Part shown: positions 47,601 through 57,561 of the stretch, piece by piece | Layout of the letters: each line of letters begins with the position of its first letter | Position numbering within the stretch: the stretch's first letter is position 1 | Assembly: GCF_900102105.1 (NCBI RefSeq) | Contig: NZ_FNBB01000010.1 | Span: 153,183-217,182 of the forward strand | Length of the DNA: 64,000 bases | DNA from: Agrobacterium pusense | Lineage (GTDB): Bacteria; Pseudomonadota; Alphaproteobacteria; Rhizobiales; Rhizobiaceae | Direction: 5' to 3' | Notes under the pieces: generated by a model | Database searches by the model: none | The model's input: the letters and a program-made list of their open reading frames with translations, nothing else | Told to the model about the DNA's origin: nothing | Made by a program: the position numbers and the translations under genes

Positions 47601-50600
47601 ATGCTGGAAGGCGGCCGCCTGCTGTGAGGTGACGCCCACATGGCGCATCTGCACCTGTGTGCGCGTCCAGGCATGAACGAGTTCATGCGCGAAGGCGTCC
47701 GGATGACGATAACGGTCGATCGCCTTGTCGACTTCCTCGCGGCTCGGCGCGGCAATCGTCCAGAAGATCACGCTCACCTTCTTGCCTGCCGGCACGCGCA
47801 CGGTGCGTCGCAGCGACAGGATGGGGTCGAGCGTGAAGCCGTCAGTGCTGGAAAGCGTCGCACCGGCATCGAAAGCCGCCGCTTCGCGCAGCGAACGGCC
47901 ACGACCGATGAATTTGGCGCGATCCGTCTCGAATTCCGTCGGCCGCGACGGGCCGGCATTATCGGCGGCCAGATGCGCAATGACGGTGCCCGGCTCGTTC
48001 GGGCTGCGACGGTTGCGCCAGGCGCGGATGACGTCGCCACGCCGGCCGATCTCCGTCTGCACGAACATGCGCGAGAAGAGCGGATGGGCGTTGTCGTCAT
48101 CCTCAGACGCAATGACCGGCTCCATATAGGAAGTCACTTCGATATAGCGATCCTCGGAACCGACATTGAGCAGGGTGACGCGGCGGCCTTCTGCATCGTG
48201 CTCGGTGGCGACGATGCATTCGACAACGCTCTGCAGGTCGCCGGTGGTCTTGTGGAACTCGGCCTTGTCGTCGGTGAAGACCGTCTTGGTCTTTTCACCC
48301 TCGAAGACACGCGGCTCCGCAGTCGCACTCCACCATTGCCCGTTGGTGGTGTCGCGCAGGAAGATGAAGGTGCCCCAGCGGTCTTCGGTCGGATCGGCCT
48401 TCCAGCGGGAAATCGCCTGCCCGTTCCATTTCGAATAACCTGCACCCGTCGAGGTAAGCATGGTCGAGTAGTGACCATTCGACAGGAACACCACCTCACG
48501 GTCGCGTGCCGCCGGATCGGCAATGGAGCGCACTTCCGCCCGCAGCAGGTCGGCCTGTTCCTTGCCGGGGGTCTCCGGTTCGTATTTGGCGCTCATGACC
48601 GGCACTTCGCGCGGCGCCTTTTCCTGCAGCAGCAGTTCAGCCGCCTCGATCACCGGATCGGAATGGAAGAGCTCGCGCAGCACGCCGTCAAAGGCGACGT
48701 TGGCGACGGCCGCAATCGACATGCCATGGTGGTGGGCATAATAGTTGTAGACCACCGCGCAGACCTTGCCATCGGGCACACGCGTTGGCGTGAAATCCAC
48801 CGCATCGTGGAAACCGTATTGGCCAAGTGCGCCAAGCTTGCGCAGCTTGTCGAGGTTTTCAAGTGCACCATCCGGATCGTATTGGCTGGCGAGGATCGAT
48901 GCATAGGGCGCAATCACCGCGTTCTGGCCAAGGCCACGCTTGAGGCCCAGCGTCGGCACACCGAAGTTGGTGTACTGGTAGTTCATGTTGTGATCGCGGG
49001 CATTAAACGCCGCTTCGGAAATGCCCCATGGCGTGCCGAGACGGCGGCCGTGATTCATCTGTTCCTTGACGATCAGGTTGTTGGTCTGGTTGAGGATACC
49101 CCCCTGACGCTCCTGCATCACAAGCGGCGGCATCAGATATTCGAACATGGAGCCCGACCAGGACACCAGCGCGCCCTGCGCACCGATCGGCACGACCTGA
49201 CGGCCAAGGCGGTACCAGTGCTCAGTCGGCAGATCGCCCTTCGCGATGGCGAAGAGGCTGGTCAGACGGCATTCCGACGCCAGAAGGTCATAGCAGGCCT
49301 CATCCAGCTCCTTGCTTTCGACGCGATAGCCAATGGACAGAAGGCGGCGATCCTTGCGGTAAAGGAACGTGAAATCCATCGAGAAAGCGAGATTGCGGCT
49401 GCGGTCGCGCAGCGAAGCGAGACGCTGGCGCAAGGGCTCGACATTGGTCAGGTCGATGGCGCTGTCGGAAATATGGGCTTCGCAGCACTCGACCAGCAAC
49501 TGCGCCCAACGCGTCACTTCGGTGCTCTGTGTGGACTTCACCTCGTGGTCGACATTGGTGGCGAGCTTCTGAATGTCACGCGCAAGCACCGCCAGGTTGA
49601 TGACGCGAATGGAGGCGAATTCGTGCTCGCGCTTGACGGATGCCAGCGCGTTCGAGAAGCCGATGATACGCTCTTCGAGACGGCGATGCAGCGGCCGCAG
49701 GTTCTTGCGGTCGTCCGGCAAGGCCTTCAGCGTTTCGCGCAGAATGCCGGCCACGTCGCCGATACCGTCGAGGTTGCCCTGAAGATGGGCCGACGGCGCT
49801 TCCGCCCAGTCACGGCAAGCGGAAGAAACCGCAATCAAATGGCCGGCGAGATTACCGCTGTCCACCGCCGAAACATAACGCGGTCCAAGCGTCTGCAAGG
49901 TATCGGTGTGATACCAGTTGTAGAGATGGCCACGATATTTTTCCATCTTCTCAACGGTCTGGATCGTGTTCTCGATGCGCTCCAGCGTGTCGGCAAAGCT
50001 GATCCAGCCAAACTGACGGGCGGAGATGACGGAGAGCAGATAAACGCCGATATTGGTGGGAGACGTGCGCGAGGCAACGATCGGTTCCGGCGTCTCCTGG
50101 AAATTGTCCGGCGGCAGGTGGTTTTCCTGCGGTGTCACGAAGGTCTCGTAATAACGCCAGGTACGACGCGCGATCTTGCGTAGTTCGAACGAGACGTGCT
50201 CGGAAACGAACAGCCGGTCTTCGGTCTCGGCTGACTGGCTGACATACCAGGCAACGGCGGGCGACAGCACCCACAGCAGCGTAAAGGGAATGCCGATCAG
50301 GAAGGCATTGTCGCCCGGCAGCGCCGCGAACAGAAGGCCGAGCATCGCCACAACGGGGGCGTGCCACATCTGACGATAATAATCGATGATGCTGCCCTGC
50401 GCACTGGACTGGATACTGGCGGCGGTGCGCCATTCCAGCATCAGCTTGTGGCTGACGAGCAGGCGGTAGAGCGAACGCGCAATCGCATCTGTCATCATGC
50501 AGGCGGCATCGGCGATGAAGACGATTCTCAGCGCGACTTGCGCATTGGTGGCGCGGATTTCAGACCAGATGGTGTGGAAATGCGCCTGCGGCACGATGTC

Positions 50601-53171
50601 TGTCGAACGCGGCACAAGGCCGGAAAGCAGCGAAAGCGTCGGTGCAACGAAGAGCGAGAAGATCAGCAGGATCTGCCAGATCAGCGCCCCGAGCGGATCC
50701 ATGAAATACCAGCCGAGGATCGAGGCGAAGAACCAGGCGATCGGCGTCAGTGAGCGACGCAGATTGTCGACCATCTTCCACCGTCCGATAGCGGTGACGC
50801 CGCGGGCGCGGTCGAGAATATAGGGAAGCAGCTGCCAGTCGCCACGCGCCCAGCGATGCTGACGCGAAACTTCCACCTCATAGCGCGTCGGGAAGTCCTC
50901 CACGAGTTCCACATCGGTCACCAGCGCGCAACGCGCAAACGAACCTTCAAGCAGATCGTGGCTGAGGACGGAGTTTTCTTCGATACGGCCCTTCAGCGCC
51001 GCCTCGAAAGCATCCACGTCGTAAAGACCCTTACCGGTGAAGGTGCCTTCGGAGGTCAGGTCCTGGTAAACGTCGGAAACCGTGAAGACGTAGGGATCGA
51101 TACCGCGGTTGATGGAAAAGACACGCTGGAAAACCGAAGCATCCTTGCCCGTGGTCAGGGAAGGTGTGACGCGCGGCTGCAGCAGACCGTAACCTTCGAC
51201 CACCCGACCGGATTCAGGATCGATCCTGGGGCGGTTGATCGGATGGTGCATCTTGCCGACCAGCTTCGTCACCGCATCGCGCATCAGGCGCGTATCGGCG
51301 TCCAGCGTCATGACATATTTGACACCTTCCGGAATGATATTCGCGCCGCCGAGGAACGTCGTGTCCTTGTCGCCGCGCAGCAGCATGTTCAGCTCATGCA
51401 GCTTGCCGCGCTTGCGCTCCCAGCCCATCCAGCAGCCTTCGGCCGGATTGTAGATGCGACGACGATGCAGAAGGTAGAATCGTGTCTTGCCGTCAAAGGC
51501 GTAGCGGCTGTTCAGTGTTGCCAGCTCGCGCTTGGCATATTCGAGTATCTCAAGATCATCCTCGGACTGCTCGTATTGCGCGTCGCGCCAGTCGCTCACC
51601 AGCGAGAAATAGATCTCACCATGCGGATTGGCGAGATAATGCACCTCGATATTGCGCATCATCTCGTCAACGCTGTCGCGACTGGTCAGCATGCAGGGCA
51701 CGGCGACCAACGTACGCGCGTCCTCGGGAATTCCATTCTTGAACTCGTATCCGACCAGCCGGAACGGTTTCACGAAGAAGGTGACAAGGGTGTTGAAGAG
51801 GCCGGTCGCGCCCTCCGAGGCGGGCAGAGCGAACATCAGCAGGAAAGCGGTGACAACATACCAGGGCATGCCCGCTTCGGCGAGGAACCACCCGACCGCC
51901 AGCATGGCGACCGCGGTGATGAGAAGCACCGGCGCTGCAATTGCCAGCCAGTTGAACTTCCGCATCGCCCGGACGATACGCTGCGATACTAGGGGCCGGT
52001 ATCCCAGCGCCTTTTCAAGCTCGAAACGACGCTGACCCACCAGCACGGAGCCGACATTGACGGGATGCGTCTCGTCCGCCTCTGCGGGCATATCGGTACG
52101 CGCCATTTCGACAGCGGCACGGGCGACCTCAACTTCGGTCTTGGGAGAACGACGCGCCAGAAGTTCGATGGTATTGCGGTAGGTGTTCCGGGAGCCGAAA
52201 TCGAGCGTTTCGTAATCGGTTTCTTCGCGCAGAACCTTGTCGATATGGCTGACTTCCTCGAACCACACCGACCATTCGGTATCATCGATCTCGCGCAGGC
52301 TCTTGACGATGTTGCCCATCGTCACGTTGCCGGATGCCAGGCGATTATGTTCCGACATCATCACGTTTTCAGCGTCGGTGCCGGCAGCGTGAAGACGCTC
52401 TTCGAGCCATGCAACGGCAAAACCCGATGTCTGCGAGCCGTTTCGGAGGCGATAAAGGAACTGCGTCGCGAAAGTCGGGTCATCGACCAGCGAATCGACC
52501 TGCTTGAGAAGTGTTGCCGACGCTTCCGCATCGTTCAGGCGGATAATCTCGTCGACCACCTCATTCGCCTTCTGGCGCATGCGGCGCGAACGCTCCACAC
52601 GGATGGAGATGCGGCGAAGATTTTCGATGAGGACAAAACGGATGATCGATGGCAGCGCCCACAATTCACCGATCTGCAGCGTCTTCGAGGTCTGGTAGCC
52701 ATCCACCAGCGCCGTCATGTTTTCGCGCGATACCGTGCTGTGGGTGTGGGCGACATAAAGCCAGCCGAGCGCCATGACCCGCGGGATCGTCACGCCGCCC
52801 ACCGTCATCGTCGGCAGCTGGCGATAGAACTTGCGCGGAAAATCACGGCGGACTTCCTGGATCGCCTCTTCGATGACGTAGTGGTTGTCGAGAAGCCATT
52901 CTGCCGCCGGCGTTATCGTCGCGCCATTTTCCGCGTCGACCGCCGTTGTGCGATAGACCCTGAGGATTTCCTTTTCGTTCTCGCGATGACGCTCGAAGAA
53001 ATCGAACTCCATGAAGCCGGGAAGGCTGTCGGCGCCATCGCGGGAAAGCGCGGCGCCCGCATCATGCAGTTCCTCGACCGTCATATAGGACGCGCGGATC
53101 GAATCATTATGATCGATCTGCTTCGTCTCGGAATCACGGGCGGCGGCGGTCGGGGTGATATGAAATGACAT
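44676..53171 (-). CDS. chvB: Cyclic beta-1,2-glucan synthase ChvB (NdvB)
   Basis: A very large inner-membrane enzyme of 2831 residues that primes itself, elongates, regulates length and cyclises beta-1,2-glucan. After an N-terminal cytoplasmic part come membrane segments (near 404-455 and around 820-960). The glycosyltransferase region includes TLDADTRL and QHRWARGDW (near 770). The C-terminal third contains the GH94-type phosphorylase-like domains that set ring size (WLPYQALACRILART, near 2364). I chose the start MSFHITPTAAARD at 53171; an open frame runs 23 codons further upstream. Confidence 0.96.
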   Translation of the reverse strand: MSFHITPTAAARDSETKQIDHNDSIRASYMTVEELHDAGAALSRDGADSLPGFMEFDFFERHRENEKEILRVYRTTAVDAENGATITPAAEWLLDNHYVIEEAIQEVRRDFPRKFYRQLPTMTVGGVTIPRVMALGWLYVAHTHSTVSRENMTALVDGYQTSKTLQIGELWALPSIIRFVLIENLRRISIRVERSRRMRQKANEVVDEIIRLNDAEASATLLKQVDSLVDDPTFATQFLYRLRNGSQTSGFAVAWLEERLHAAGTDAENVMMSEHNRLASGNVTMGNIVKSLREIDDTEWSVWFEEVSHIDKVLREETDYETLDFGSRNTYRNTIELLARRSPKTEVEVARAAVEMARTDMPAEADETHPVNVGSVLVGQRRFELEKALGYRPLVSQRIVRAMRKFNWLAIAAPVLLITAVAMLAVGWFLAEAGMPWYVVTAFLLMFALPASEGATGLFNTLVTFFVKPFRLVGYEFKNGIPEDARTLVAVPCMLTSRDSVDEMMRNIEVHYLANPHGEIYFSLVSDWRDAQYEQSEDDLEILEYAKRELATLNSRYAFDGKTRFYLLHRRRIYNPAEGCWMGWERKRGKLHELNMLLRGDKDTTFLGGANIIPEGVKYVMTLDADTRLMRDAVTKLVGKMHHPINRPRIDPESGRVVEGYGLLQPRVTPSLTTGKDASVFQRVFSINRGIDPYVFTVSDVYQDLTSEGTFTGKGLYDVDAFEAALKGRIEENSVLSHDLLEGSFARCALVTDVELVEDFPTRYEVEVSRQHRWARGDWQLLPYILDRARGVTAIGRWKMVDNLRRSLTPIAWFFASILGWYFMDPLGALIWQILLIFSLFVAPTLSLLSGLVPRSTDIVPQAHFHTIWSEIRATNAQVALRIVFIADAACMMTDAIARSLYRLLVSHKLMLEWRTAASIQSSAQGSIIDYYRQMWHAPVVAMLGLLFAALPGDNAFLIGIPFTLLWVLSPAVAWYVSQSAETEDRLFVSEHVSFELRKIARRTWRYYETFVTPQENHLPPDNFQETPEPIVASRTSPTNIGVYLLSVISARQFGWISFADTLERIENTIQTVEKMEKYRGHLYNWYHTDTLQTLGPRYVSAVDSGNLAGHLIAVSSACRDWAEAPSAHLQGNLDGIGDVAGILRETLKALPDDRKNLRPLHRRLEERIIGFSNALASVKREHEFASIRVINLAVLARDIQKLATNVDHEVKSTQSTEVTRWAQLLVECCEAHISDSAIDLTNVEPLRQRLASLRDRSRNLAFSMDFTFLYRKDRRLLSIGYRVESKELDEACYDLLASECRLTSLFAIAKGDLPTEHWYRLGRQVVPIGAQGALVSWSGSMFEYLMPPLVMQERQGGILNQTNNLIVKEQMNHGRRLGTPWGISEAAFNARDHNMNYQYTNFGVPTLGLKRGLGQNAVIAPYASILASQYDPDGALENLDKLRKLGALGQYGFHDAVDFTPTRVPDGKVCAVVYNYYAHHHGMSIAAVANVAFDGVLRELFHSDPVIEAAELLLQEKAPREVPVMSAKYEPETPGKEQADLLRAEVRSIADPAARDREVVFLSNGHYSTMLTSTGAGYSKWNGQAISRWKADPTEDRWGTFIFLRDTTNGQWWSATAEPRVFEGEKTKTVFTDDKAEFHKTTGDLQSVVECIVATEHDAEGRRVTLLNVGSEDRYIEVTSYMEPVIASEDDDNAHPLFSRMFVQTEIGRRGDVIRAWRNRRSPNEPGTVIAHLAADNAGPSRPTEFETDRAKFIGRGRSLREAAAFDAGATLSSTDGFTLDPILSLRRTVRVPAGKKVSVIFWTIAAPSREEVDKAIDRYRHPDAFAHELVHAWTRTQVQMRHVGVTSQQAAAFQHLGRYLTYPDMHLRADSETLKTGLASQRALWPLAISGDFPIFSLRINDDMDMDIAREALSAHEYLRSRGVIFDLVIVNERAASYAQDMQHALDHISEAQRRINPADGGRPHVFSVRRDLMDEETWSALLAASRVVLHVRNGKIVDQINRAVSLFAAHRGPDGTSDAAQARLPVPAFPVAEPVEDAGDLDFWNGFGGFARNGQEYVVRLHGGQSTPHPWINVISNENFGFHISAEGAGFSWSRNSRDYQLTPWSNDPVINRPGEAFYVADVETGKLYTPCAALSRDPEAMFETRHGLGYSILTGVADTLEVEVTQTVDREKPVKFSQVIVRNKGSKSRRLKVYAYVEWVLGNNGQKSAPFILSRHDAGNNAIFASNPYSIDYSARTAFLTLDTEASGFTTSRREFIGRFGSAQAPQAIVSGNALSGSTEVDGDPCAALMQEIHLKPGEERHMTFILGDADNAEEAEALVKDVRRVDFQSVLEESKAFWTGFTGQLQVSTPDAGFNHMVNNWLPYQALACRILARTAFYQSSGAFGFRDQLQDTLAFLLYQPDLARKQILRAAGRQFPEGDVQHWWLPLTGAGVRTTISDDVVWLAYAINQYVSATGDIAILDESIPFLKGPALMPGQHDAFFQPETSDKSATLYEHAALALDLAIHRTGENGLPLILGGDWNDGMNRVGVGGKGTSVWLGWFLSGALRDFIEIAEKRGDTDRVGRWASHREKLRNALETAGWDGSYYRRGYFDDGTPLGSAGSEECRIDSLGQSWSVLSGEGEEARSRQAMDAVMEHLVDEKTGIIRLFTPPFSRAPHDPGYIKGYPPGVRENGGQYTHAATWVVLALAKQGRAQEAWNCFKLLNPVNHALDAAASETYRVEPYVVTADVYGEGAYAGRGGWSWYTGSAGWLYRAAVEGILGITRTDGRLHISPSLPEDWSGFSVKITLDGKARDIAVSRKPGTAEVSVSVDGKDLAAGERVIPFD

Positions 53172-53735
53172 CGGGCTCGTATTCTGAACTTTATGGAGAC
53201 TTGTTCGACTTGACCGGCATTTCGTCCGTGGCGGGAACACACACGAAAATCGGCCACGCTATATTTATGACTTATCCTGAACCTTCGGTGAACCGGACCG
53301 GACACCCGGCTGAGAGGACCGTCCGGCAGGAAGGCGCCGCATACTGCTGCACAATGTTTGCAATCTGTTTGCGGGGCTTGAGATCAGCGCGTGCAGGAAG
53401 CTTCCGGTGACAGAAAGATCTCATCCTGCGGCGCGGCAACGCCGTTCCGACCGGATTTCGCACCCTCCCCGACGGCGAAATTTGTGCGCGCAACGCCCGA
53501 TGGTCCCCCGTTGATAACCTGAAGGGCAACACGAAACCGGAACGGTTCGCGCTACATCCGAAAGACGCTAATGCCCCAGGACATCAATAGTTCCATGCCA
53601 CCTGTCGCGACCCGATGCAAGCGCTGAATTTCAGGCCGTCTGAGTGCCTGTGGCGCCCCTTACATGCCCATGCATATGCTGCTATGTCATTTTGAAAAAG
53701 CACCGTAAAAAACGGCGAAACTCGGGACTTCGAAA
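53172..53735. other. Gap between chvB and M20 amidohydrolase gene
   Basis: 564 bp between divergent genes. It presumably contains both promoters; nothing else could be supported. Two short open frames (53165-53410 plus; 53272-53532 minus) have no ribosome-binding site or recognisable homology and are probably chance. There is no tRNA, terminator or repeat. Confidence 0.5.
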
Positions 53736-54914
53736 ATGACCAGACAGACCGTCACCATGACGTCTTTTGCCAATCATATGCCGGATGTGGTGGCAATCCG
53801 CCGCCACCTGCACCGTCACCCTGAAATAGGCCTCTCCGAGTTCAAGACCTCGGATTTCATTGCCGAACAATTGCTGGCGATGGGGTACAAGGTAACGCGC
53901 GGGCTCGCCGGCACTGGCGTTGTCGCCACGCTGCGCAATGGTGACAGCACGCGCACGCTTGGCATTCGAGCCGATATCGACGCCCTGCCGATCCACGAAG
54001 AAACGGGGGCGGAATATGCGAGCGCCAATCAGGGCGTGATGCATGCCTGCGGCCATGATGGCCACACTGCAATGCTGCTCGGCGCAGCGAAGATCATCGC
54101 CGAGCGCAGGAATTTTAACGGAACACTGCATCTGATCTTCCAGCCGGCGGAGGAAAATTTCGGCGGCGCCCGCATCATGATCGAGGACGGCCTGTTCGAC
54201 CGCTTTCCCTGCGATGCGGTTTTTGCACTCCACAACGACCCCGGCCTGCCCTTCGGGCACTTCGTGCTGCGCGACGGGCCGATCCTTGCCGCGGTCGACG
54301 AGTGCAAGATCACCGTCAACGGTTATGGCGGCCACGGCGCCGAACCGCAGGATGCCGCTGACCCTATCGTTGCCGGGGCAAGCATCATCATGGCGCTGCA
54401 GACGGTGGTTTCACGCAACATCCATCCGCAGCTGTCGGCGGTCGTCACCGTTGGCGCCTTCCATGCCGGTGCTGCCAGCAACGTCATTCCCGAAACGGCG
54501 GAAATGCTACTGACCATCCGTTCCTTCGATCCGGGCGTGCGCGATGAGCTGGAAAAGCGCATTCGGGCGATAGCCGAAGGCCAGGCGGCCAGCTACGGCA
54601 TGAGCGTCACCATCGATTACGAGCGCGGTTATAATGCAACCGTCAACCACAGGGCGGAAACAGATTATGTCGCCGATCTCGCCCGCCGTTTTGCCGGGCC
54701 TGAAAAGGTCGCAGAAATGCAGCGCCCGTCGATGGGCGCGGAAGACTTTGCCTACATGCTGGAGAAACGGCCGGGCTGTTATTTCTTCCTCGGCACCGCA
54801 CGAACCGACAACGACCCGCCGTTGCACCATCTAAAATTTGATTTCAACGACGAAATCCTGCCAATCGGAACCGCTTTCTGGGTCGATCTTGCGGAAGATT
54901 ACCTGAAGTCGTGA
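53736..54914 (+). CDS. M20-family amidohydrolase (hippurate/N-acyl-amino acid hydrolase type)
   Basis: A 392-residue metal-dependent amidase. The IRRHLHRHPEIGLSEFKTSDF start and HACGHDGHTAML (about 103-114) are family signatures with metal ligands. Further ligands and catalytic Glu are in QPAEENFGG, and the C-terminal part has a dimerisation domain. The family includes HipO and N-acyl amino acid deacylases. The start could also be the MTSFANH seven codons later. No substrate can be fixed. Confidence 0.87.
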   Translation: MTRQTVTMTSFANHMPDVVAIRRHLHRHPEIGLSEFKTSDFIAEQLLAMGYKVTRGLAGTGVVATLRNGDSTRTLGIRADIDALPIHEETGAEYASANQGVMHACGHDGHTAMLLGAAKIIAERRNFNGTLHLIFQPAEENFGGARIMIEDGLFDRFPCDAVFALHNDPGLPFGHFVLRDGPILAAVDECKITVNGYGGHGAEPQDAADPIVAGASIIMALQTVVSRNIHPQLSAVVTVGAFHAGAASNVIPETAEMLLTIRSFDPGVRDELEKRIRAIAEGQAASYGMSVTIDYERGYNATVNHRAETDYVADLARRFAGPEKVAEMQRPSMGAEDFAYMLEKRPGCYFFLGTARTDNDPPLHHLKFDFNDEILPIGTAFWVDLAEDYLKS

Positions 54915-54924
54915 ATGGGAATGA

Positions 54925-54956
54925 AAAAGGCCGGTCGGAGGAGCGACCGGCCTTTT
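54925..54956 (+). terminator. Bidirectional intrinsic terminator after the M20 gene
   Basis: A 13-bp perfect stem, AAAAGGCCGGTCG with CGACCGGCCTTTT, around a short loop. It serves the M20 gene and, on the other strand, the small membrane protein gene whose stop is about 34 bp away. Confidence 0.92.
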
Positions 54957-54990
54957 GTTCTCAAATTACCTGATGAGAAGATCGGGAGGA

Positions 54991-55134
54991 TCAGGGAACG
55001 AGACCGAATATGACGGCAGCGACAAAGGCCATGCAGACGCCGACGAGAGCCGCATGAACCGAATCTTTCCAGTTGCGCGGCGACTGGGGCTGCGAAACAA
55101 AGTCTTTTACTTTTCCTGCCTTGGAATAAGACAT
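54991..55134 (-). CDS. Small single-span membrane protein, 47 residues
   Basis: The encoded protein starts MSYSKAGKVKDFVSQPQSPR, has a basic/polar N-terminal part and a C-terminal membrane helix (HAALVGVCMAFVAAVIFGLVP, about 27-47). It has a good ribosome-binding site (AAGGGAG about seven bases before the ATG) and a terminator shared with the M20 gene, both of which support a real gene. A longer frame from 55173 has no such site. No known family is recognised. It may be a stress or envelope microprotein, but that is a guess. Confidence 0.72.
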   Translation of the reverse strand: MSYSKAGKVKDFVSQPQSPRNWKDSVHAALVGVCMAFVAAVIFGLVP

Positions 55135-55361
55135 TGTACACTCCCTTCCTGCTCGGCCCTTCAAAGCGGGCATTGCTTATTTCACTCATAGAATAGCTTT
55201 ATTCCCCACTGTTTCAGTAGAGATAATATTCCATAAGATAGGTGCATCGGGAAAAATACGGATTGCAACTTGCCGGGCGGCAAGCATCAATCTACCCATT
55301 GCGCGGCATCAGCGCGACGGGGCGCTTTCCGTCTGAAGGCAATGCGGACACGGAAAATACC

Positions 55362-56465
55362 ATGACAGATATCGACGCCATCATCATTGGAGCCGGTGTG
55401 ATCGGCCTGGCGACAGCGCGAGAACTCGCTATGCGCGGCCTCTTCGTCGTCATCCTGGAAAGCGAAAAGGAATTTGGCTCGGTCACTTCCTCCCGCAACA
55501 GCGAAGTTATCCACGCAGGCCTTTATTACCCGCCTGGAAGCCTCAAGGCCCGACTTTGCGTGGAGGGCAAGGAGCGTCTTTATGCTTTCTGCCAGAGCCA
55601 CGGCGTTGCTCATCGCCGCTGCGGCAAACTCATCGTCGCCACGAGCCATGAAGAGACGGCCATGCTCGCCACTCTCCAGGAGAAGGGCAAGGCCAACGGA
55701 TGTAACGATCTTGAGCTGATTGATGAACGACAGGCGGTTTTACTCGAACCCGCGCTCACCTGCGTTGCAGCCCTTACGTCACCTTCGACCGGTATCATCG
55801 ACAGTCACGGATACATGCTGGCGCTGTTCGGAGACGCACAGGATCACGGCGCGGCCATGGCCGTCAACGCCCCCTTCGAAAGGGCGGAAGTGGCGGGCGA
55901 TGGTTTTCGGATCCACGTCGGCGGCGCGGAGCCCACCAGCCTGACGTGCCGGCTGCTCATCAATTCCGCCGGACTTGTTGCGCCGATGGTGGCAAGAAAG
56001 ATAGAGGGATTGCCGGAGGATGGTATCCCGCAGGCGCGTTTCGCCAAGGGCAGCTATTTTTCGCTGGCCGGCAAGTCACCCTTTTCAAGGCTCATCTACC
56101 CGGCACCTCATACTCATGGCCTTGGCGTACATCTCACCCTCGATCTTGCTGGCCAGGCTCGTTTCGGCCCGGATGTGGAGTGGGTGGACGCCATCGATTA
56201 CGCCGTCGATCCCCAACGCATGGAAGGTTTTGATGATACGATACGGCGTTATTGGCCGCGCCTTCCCGACCACGCGTTGATTCCGGCCTATTCTGGAATC
56301 CGGCCGAAGATTTCAGGTCCGGACGAACTCGCTATGGATTTCCGCATTGACGGGCCGGAGACGCATGGCGTCAACGGTCTCGTCAATCTCTTCGGCATCG
56401 AAAGCCCCGGCCTTACTGCCTCGCTGGCCATCGCCAACGAGGTCGCGGCGCGGCTTGGGGCTTGA
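55362..56465 (+). CDS. FAD-dependent oxidase, L-2-hydroxyglutarate oxidase-like (LhgO)
   Basis: A 367-residue flavoprotein. The dinucleotide motif [14 protein letters not shown] is at about 11-24. [20 protein letters not shown] and [30 protein letters not shown] are marks of the LhgO/YgaF branch. The start [13 protein letters not shown] at 55362 fits best; an extra 40-codon open stretch upstream has no sense. The substrate is probably a 2-hydroxyacid. It is convergent with the dehydratase gene, with 11 bp between the stops. Confidence 0.85.
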   Translation: MTDIDAIIIGAGVIGLATARELAMRGLFVVILESEKEFGSVTSSRNSEVIHAGLYYPPGSLKARLCVEGKERLYAFCQSHGVAHRRCGKLIVATSHEETAMLATLQEKGKANGCNDLELIDERQAVLLEPALTCVAALTSPSTGIIDSHGYMLALFGDAQDHGAAMAVNAPFERAEVAGDGFRIHVGGAEPTSLTCRLLINSAGLVAPMVARKIEGLPEDGIPQARFAKGSYFSLAGKSPFSRLIYPAPHTHGLGVHLTLDLAGQARFGPDVEWVDAIDYAVDPQRMEGFDDTIRRYWPRLPDHALIPAYSGIRPKISGPDELAMDFRIDGPETHGVNGLVNLFGIESPGLTASLAIANEVAARLGA

Positions 56466-56476
56466 TCCCAACCCGC

Positions 56477-57451
56477 TCAGCCGAAACGGGACAGCGCACC
56501 CGTCATGACCTCCGGATCGACATTGCCGCCGGAAGCGACTGCGATCACCGTTTCACTCTCCAGTTCATCGCCATGGAAGAGGGCCGCCGCCAGGGCCACC
56601 GCCCCACCGGGCTCAACGACGATCTTCAGCCGGTTGAAGGCGAGAACCATTGCCCGCAGCGCTTCCTCTTCGGTCACGGCGATGCCTTTCCCGCAAAGCC
56701 CAACCATGATCGGGAAGGTAATGTTACCGGGCTGCGGCGTAACGATCGCATCGCAGATCGAACCCGAGGTCGTGGCGTTCCGCTCGATCTTGCCCGAGGC
56801 AAGAGAGCGTGCCACATCATCGAACCGCTCCGGTTCCGAAGTCCTGACCTTATAGTTCGGTGCTTTCGCTGCAAGCGCAAGGGATATGCCGGATGTAAGG
56901 CCGCCGCCGCCGCACGGCACCAGGATCTCGGCTGAATCGATACCCAGTTCCGCGCCCTGTTCAGCAATCTCGAGCCCCACCGTCCCCTGCCCGGCAATGA
57001 CCAGCGGTTCGTCATAAGGCCTGATCAGCGTCAACCCGCGCTCGCGCGAAATGCGGTCCCCAATGGCATCGCGATCCTCATTCGCGCGGTCATAAAGCAC
57101 CACCTCCGCGCCATAAGCACGGGTATTGTCGATTTTGATCTTCGGTGCATCCATCGGCATGATGATGACGGCGGGAACGCCGTGGAGGCTGGCGGCAAGC
57201 GCCACGCCCTGCGCATGGTTACCGGAGGAAAAGGCGATGACACCTTTGGCGCGGACCTCCGCAGGCAGGCCTGAGACGGCCGACCAGCCGCCACGAAACT
57301 TGAAGGAACCCGTTCTTTGCAGGCATTCAGCTTTTACGAAGAGCTTTCGCCCGGCAATCTCGTCCAGAAAAGGTGATGAGAGAAGCGGCGTCCGAACCGC
57401 TTGAGTGCCGATGCGCTCCCGCGCGGCTTCTATCATCGAAATATCAGTCAT
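56477..57451 (-). CDS. PLP-dependent threonine/serine dehydratase family protein
   Basis: A 324-residue fold-II PLP enzyme. The lysine that forms the Schiff base is in TGSFKFRGG (Lys51), the phosphate-binding loop is PCGGGGLTSG, and SSGNHAQG holds the cofactor-contact Asn. It resembles catabolic threonine ammonia-lyase or serine racemase without the regulatory ACT domain. It probably acts on serine, threonine or 3-hydroxyaspartate. It lies downstream of, and apart from, the xylonate-type operon and could be its own unit. Confidence 0.85.
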   Translation of the reverse strand: MTDISMIEAARERIGTQAVRTPLLSSPFLDEIAGRKLFVKAECLQRTGSFKFRGGWSAVSGLPAEVRAKGVIAFSSGNHAQGVALAASLHGVPAVIIMPMDAPKIKIDNTRAYGAEVVLYDRANEDRDAIGDRISRERGLTLIRPYDEPLVIAGQGTVGLEIAEQGAELGIDSAEILVPCGGGGLTSGISLALAAKAPNYKVRTSEPERFDDVARSLASGKIERNATTSGSICDAIVTPQPGNITFPIMVGLCGKGIAVTEEEALRAMVLAFNRLKIVVEPGGAVALAAALFHGDELESETVIAVASGGNVDPEVMTGALSRFG

Positions 57452-57525
57452 GTCCTGCCCCTATAATGCGGATGTGCAGGCACCTTATGAGGTCACACGC
57501 ATTTACGAAACTGCCCGAAAAGAAA

Positions 57526-57549
57526 AATCCCCGGACGTGGCCGGGGATT
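57526..57549 (-). terminator. Intrinsic terminator of the xylD operon
   Basis: On the minus strand AATCCCCGG pairs with CCGGGGATT around a six-base loop, with a downstream T-rich run (TTTTTCTTTT). It lies about 13 bp after the xylD stop and closes the denD-dehydrogenase-xylD unit. Confidence 0.92.
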
Positions 57550-57561
57550 CTGGTCGTGTGA

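Noticed and set aside
47640..50183. An 847-codon open frame on the plus strand, antisense to chvB
   Set aside because: Long antisense frames are expected opposite GC-rich coding sequence. The chvB reading is strongly supported by family motifs, and this frame shows no recognisable domain or ribosome-binding site.
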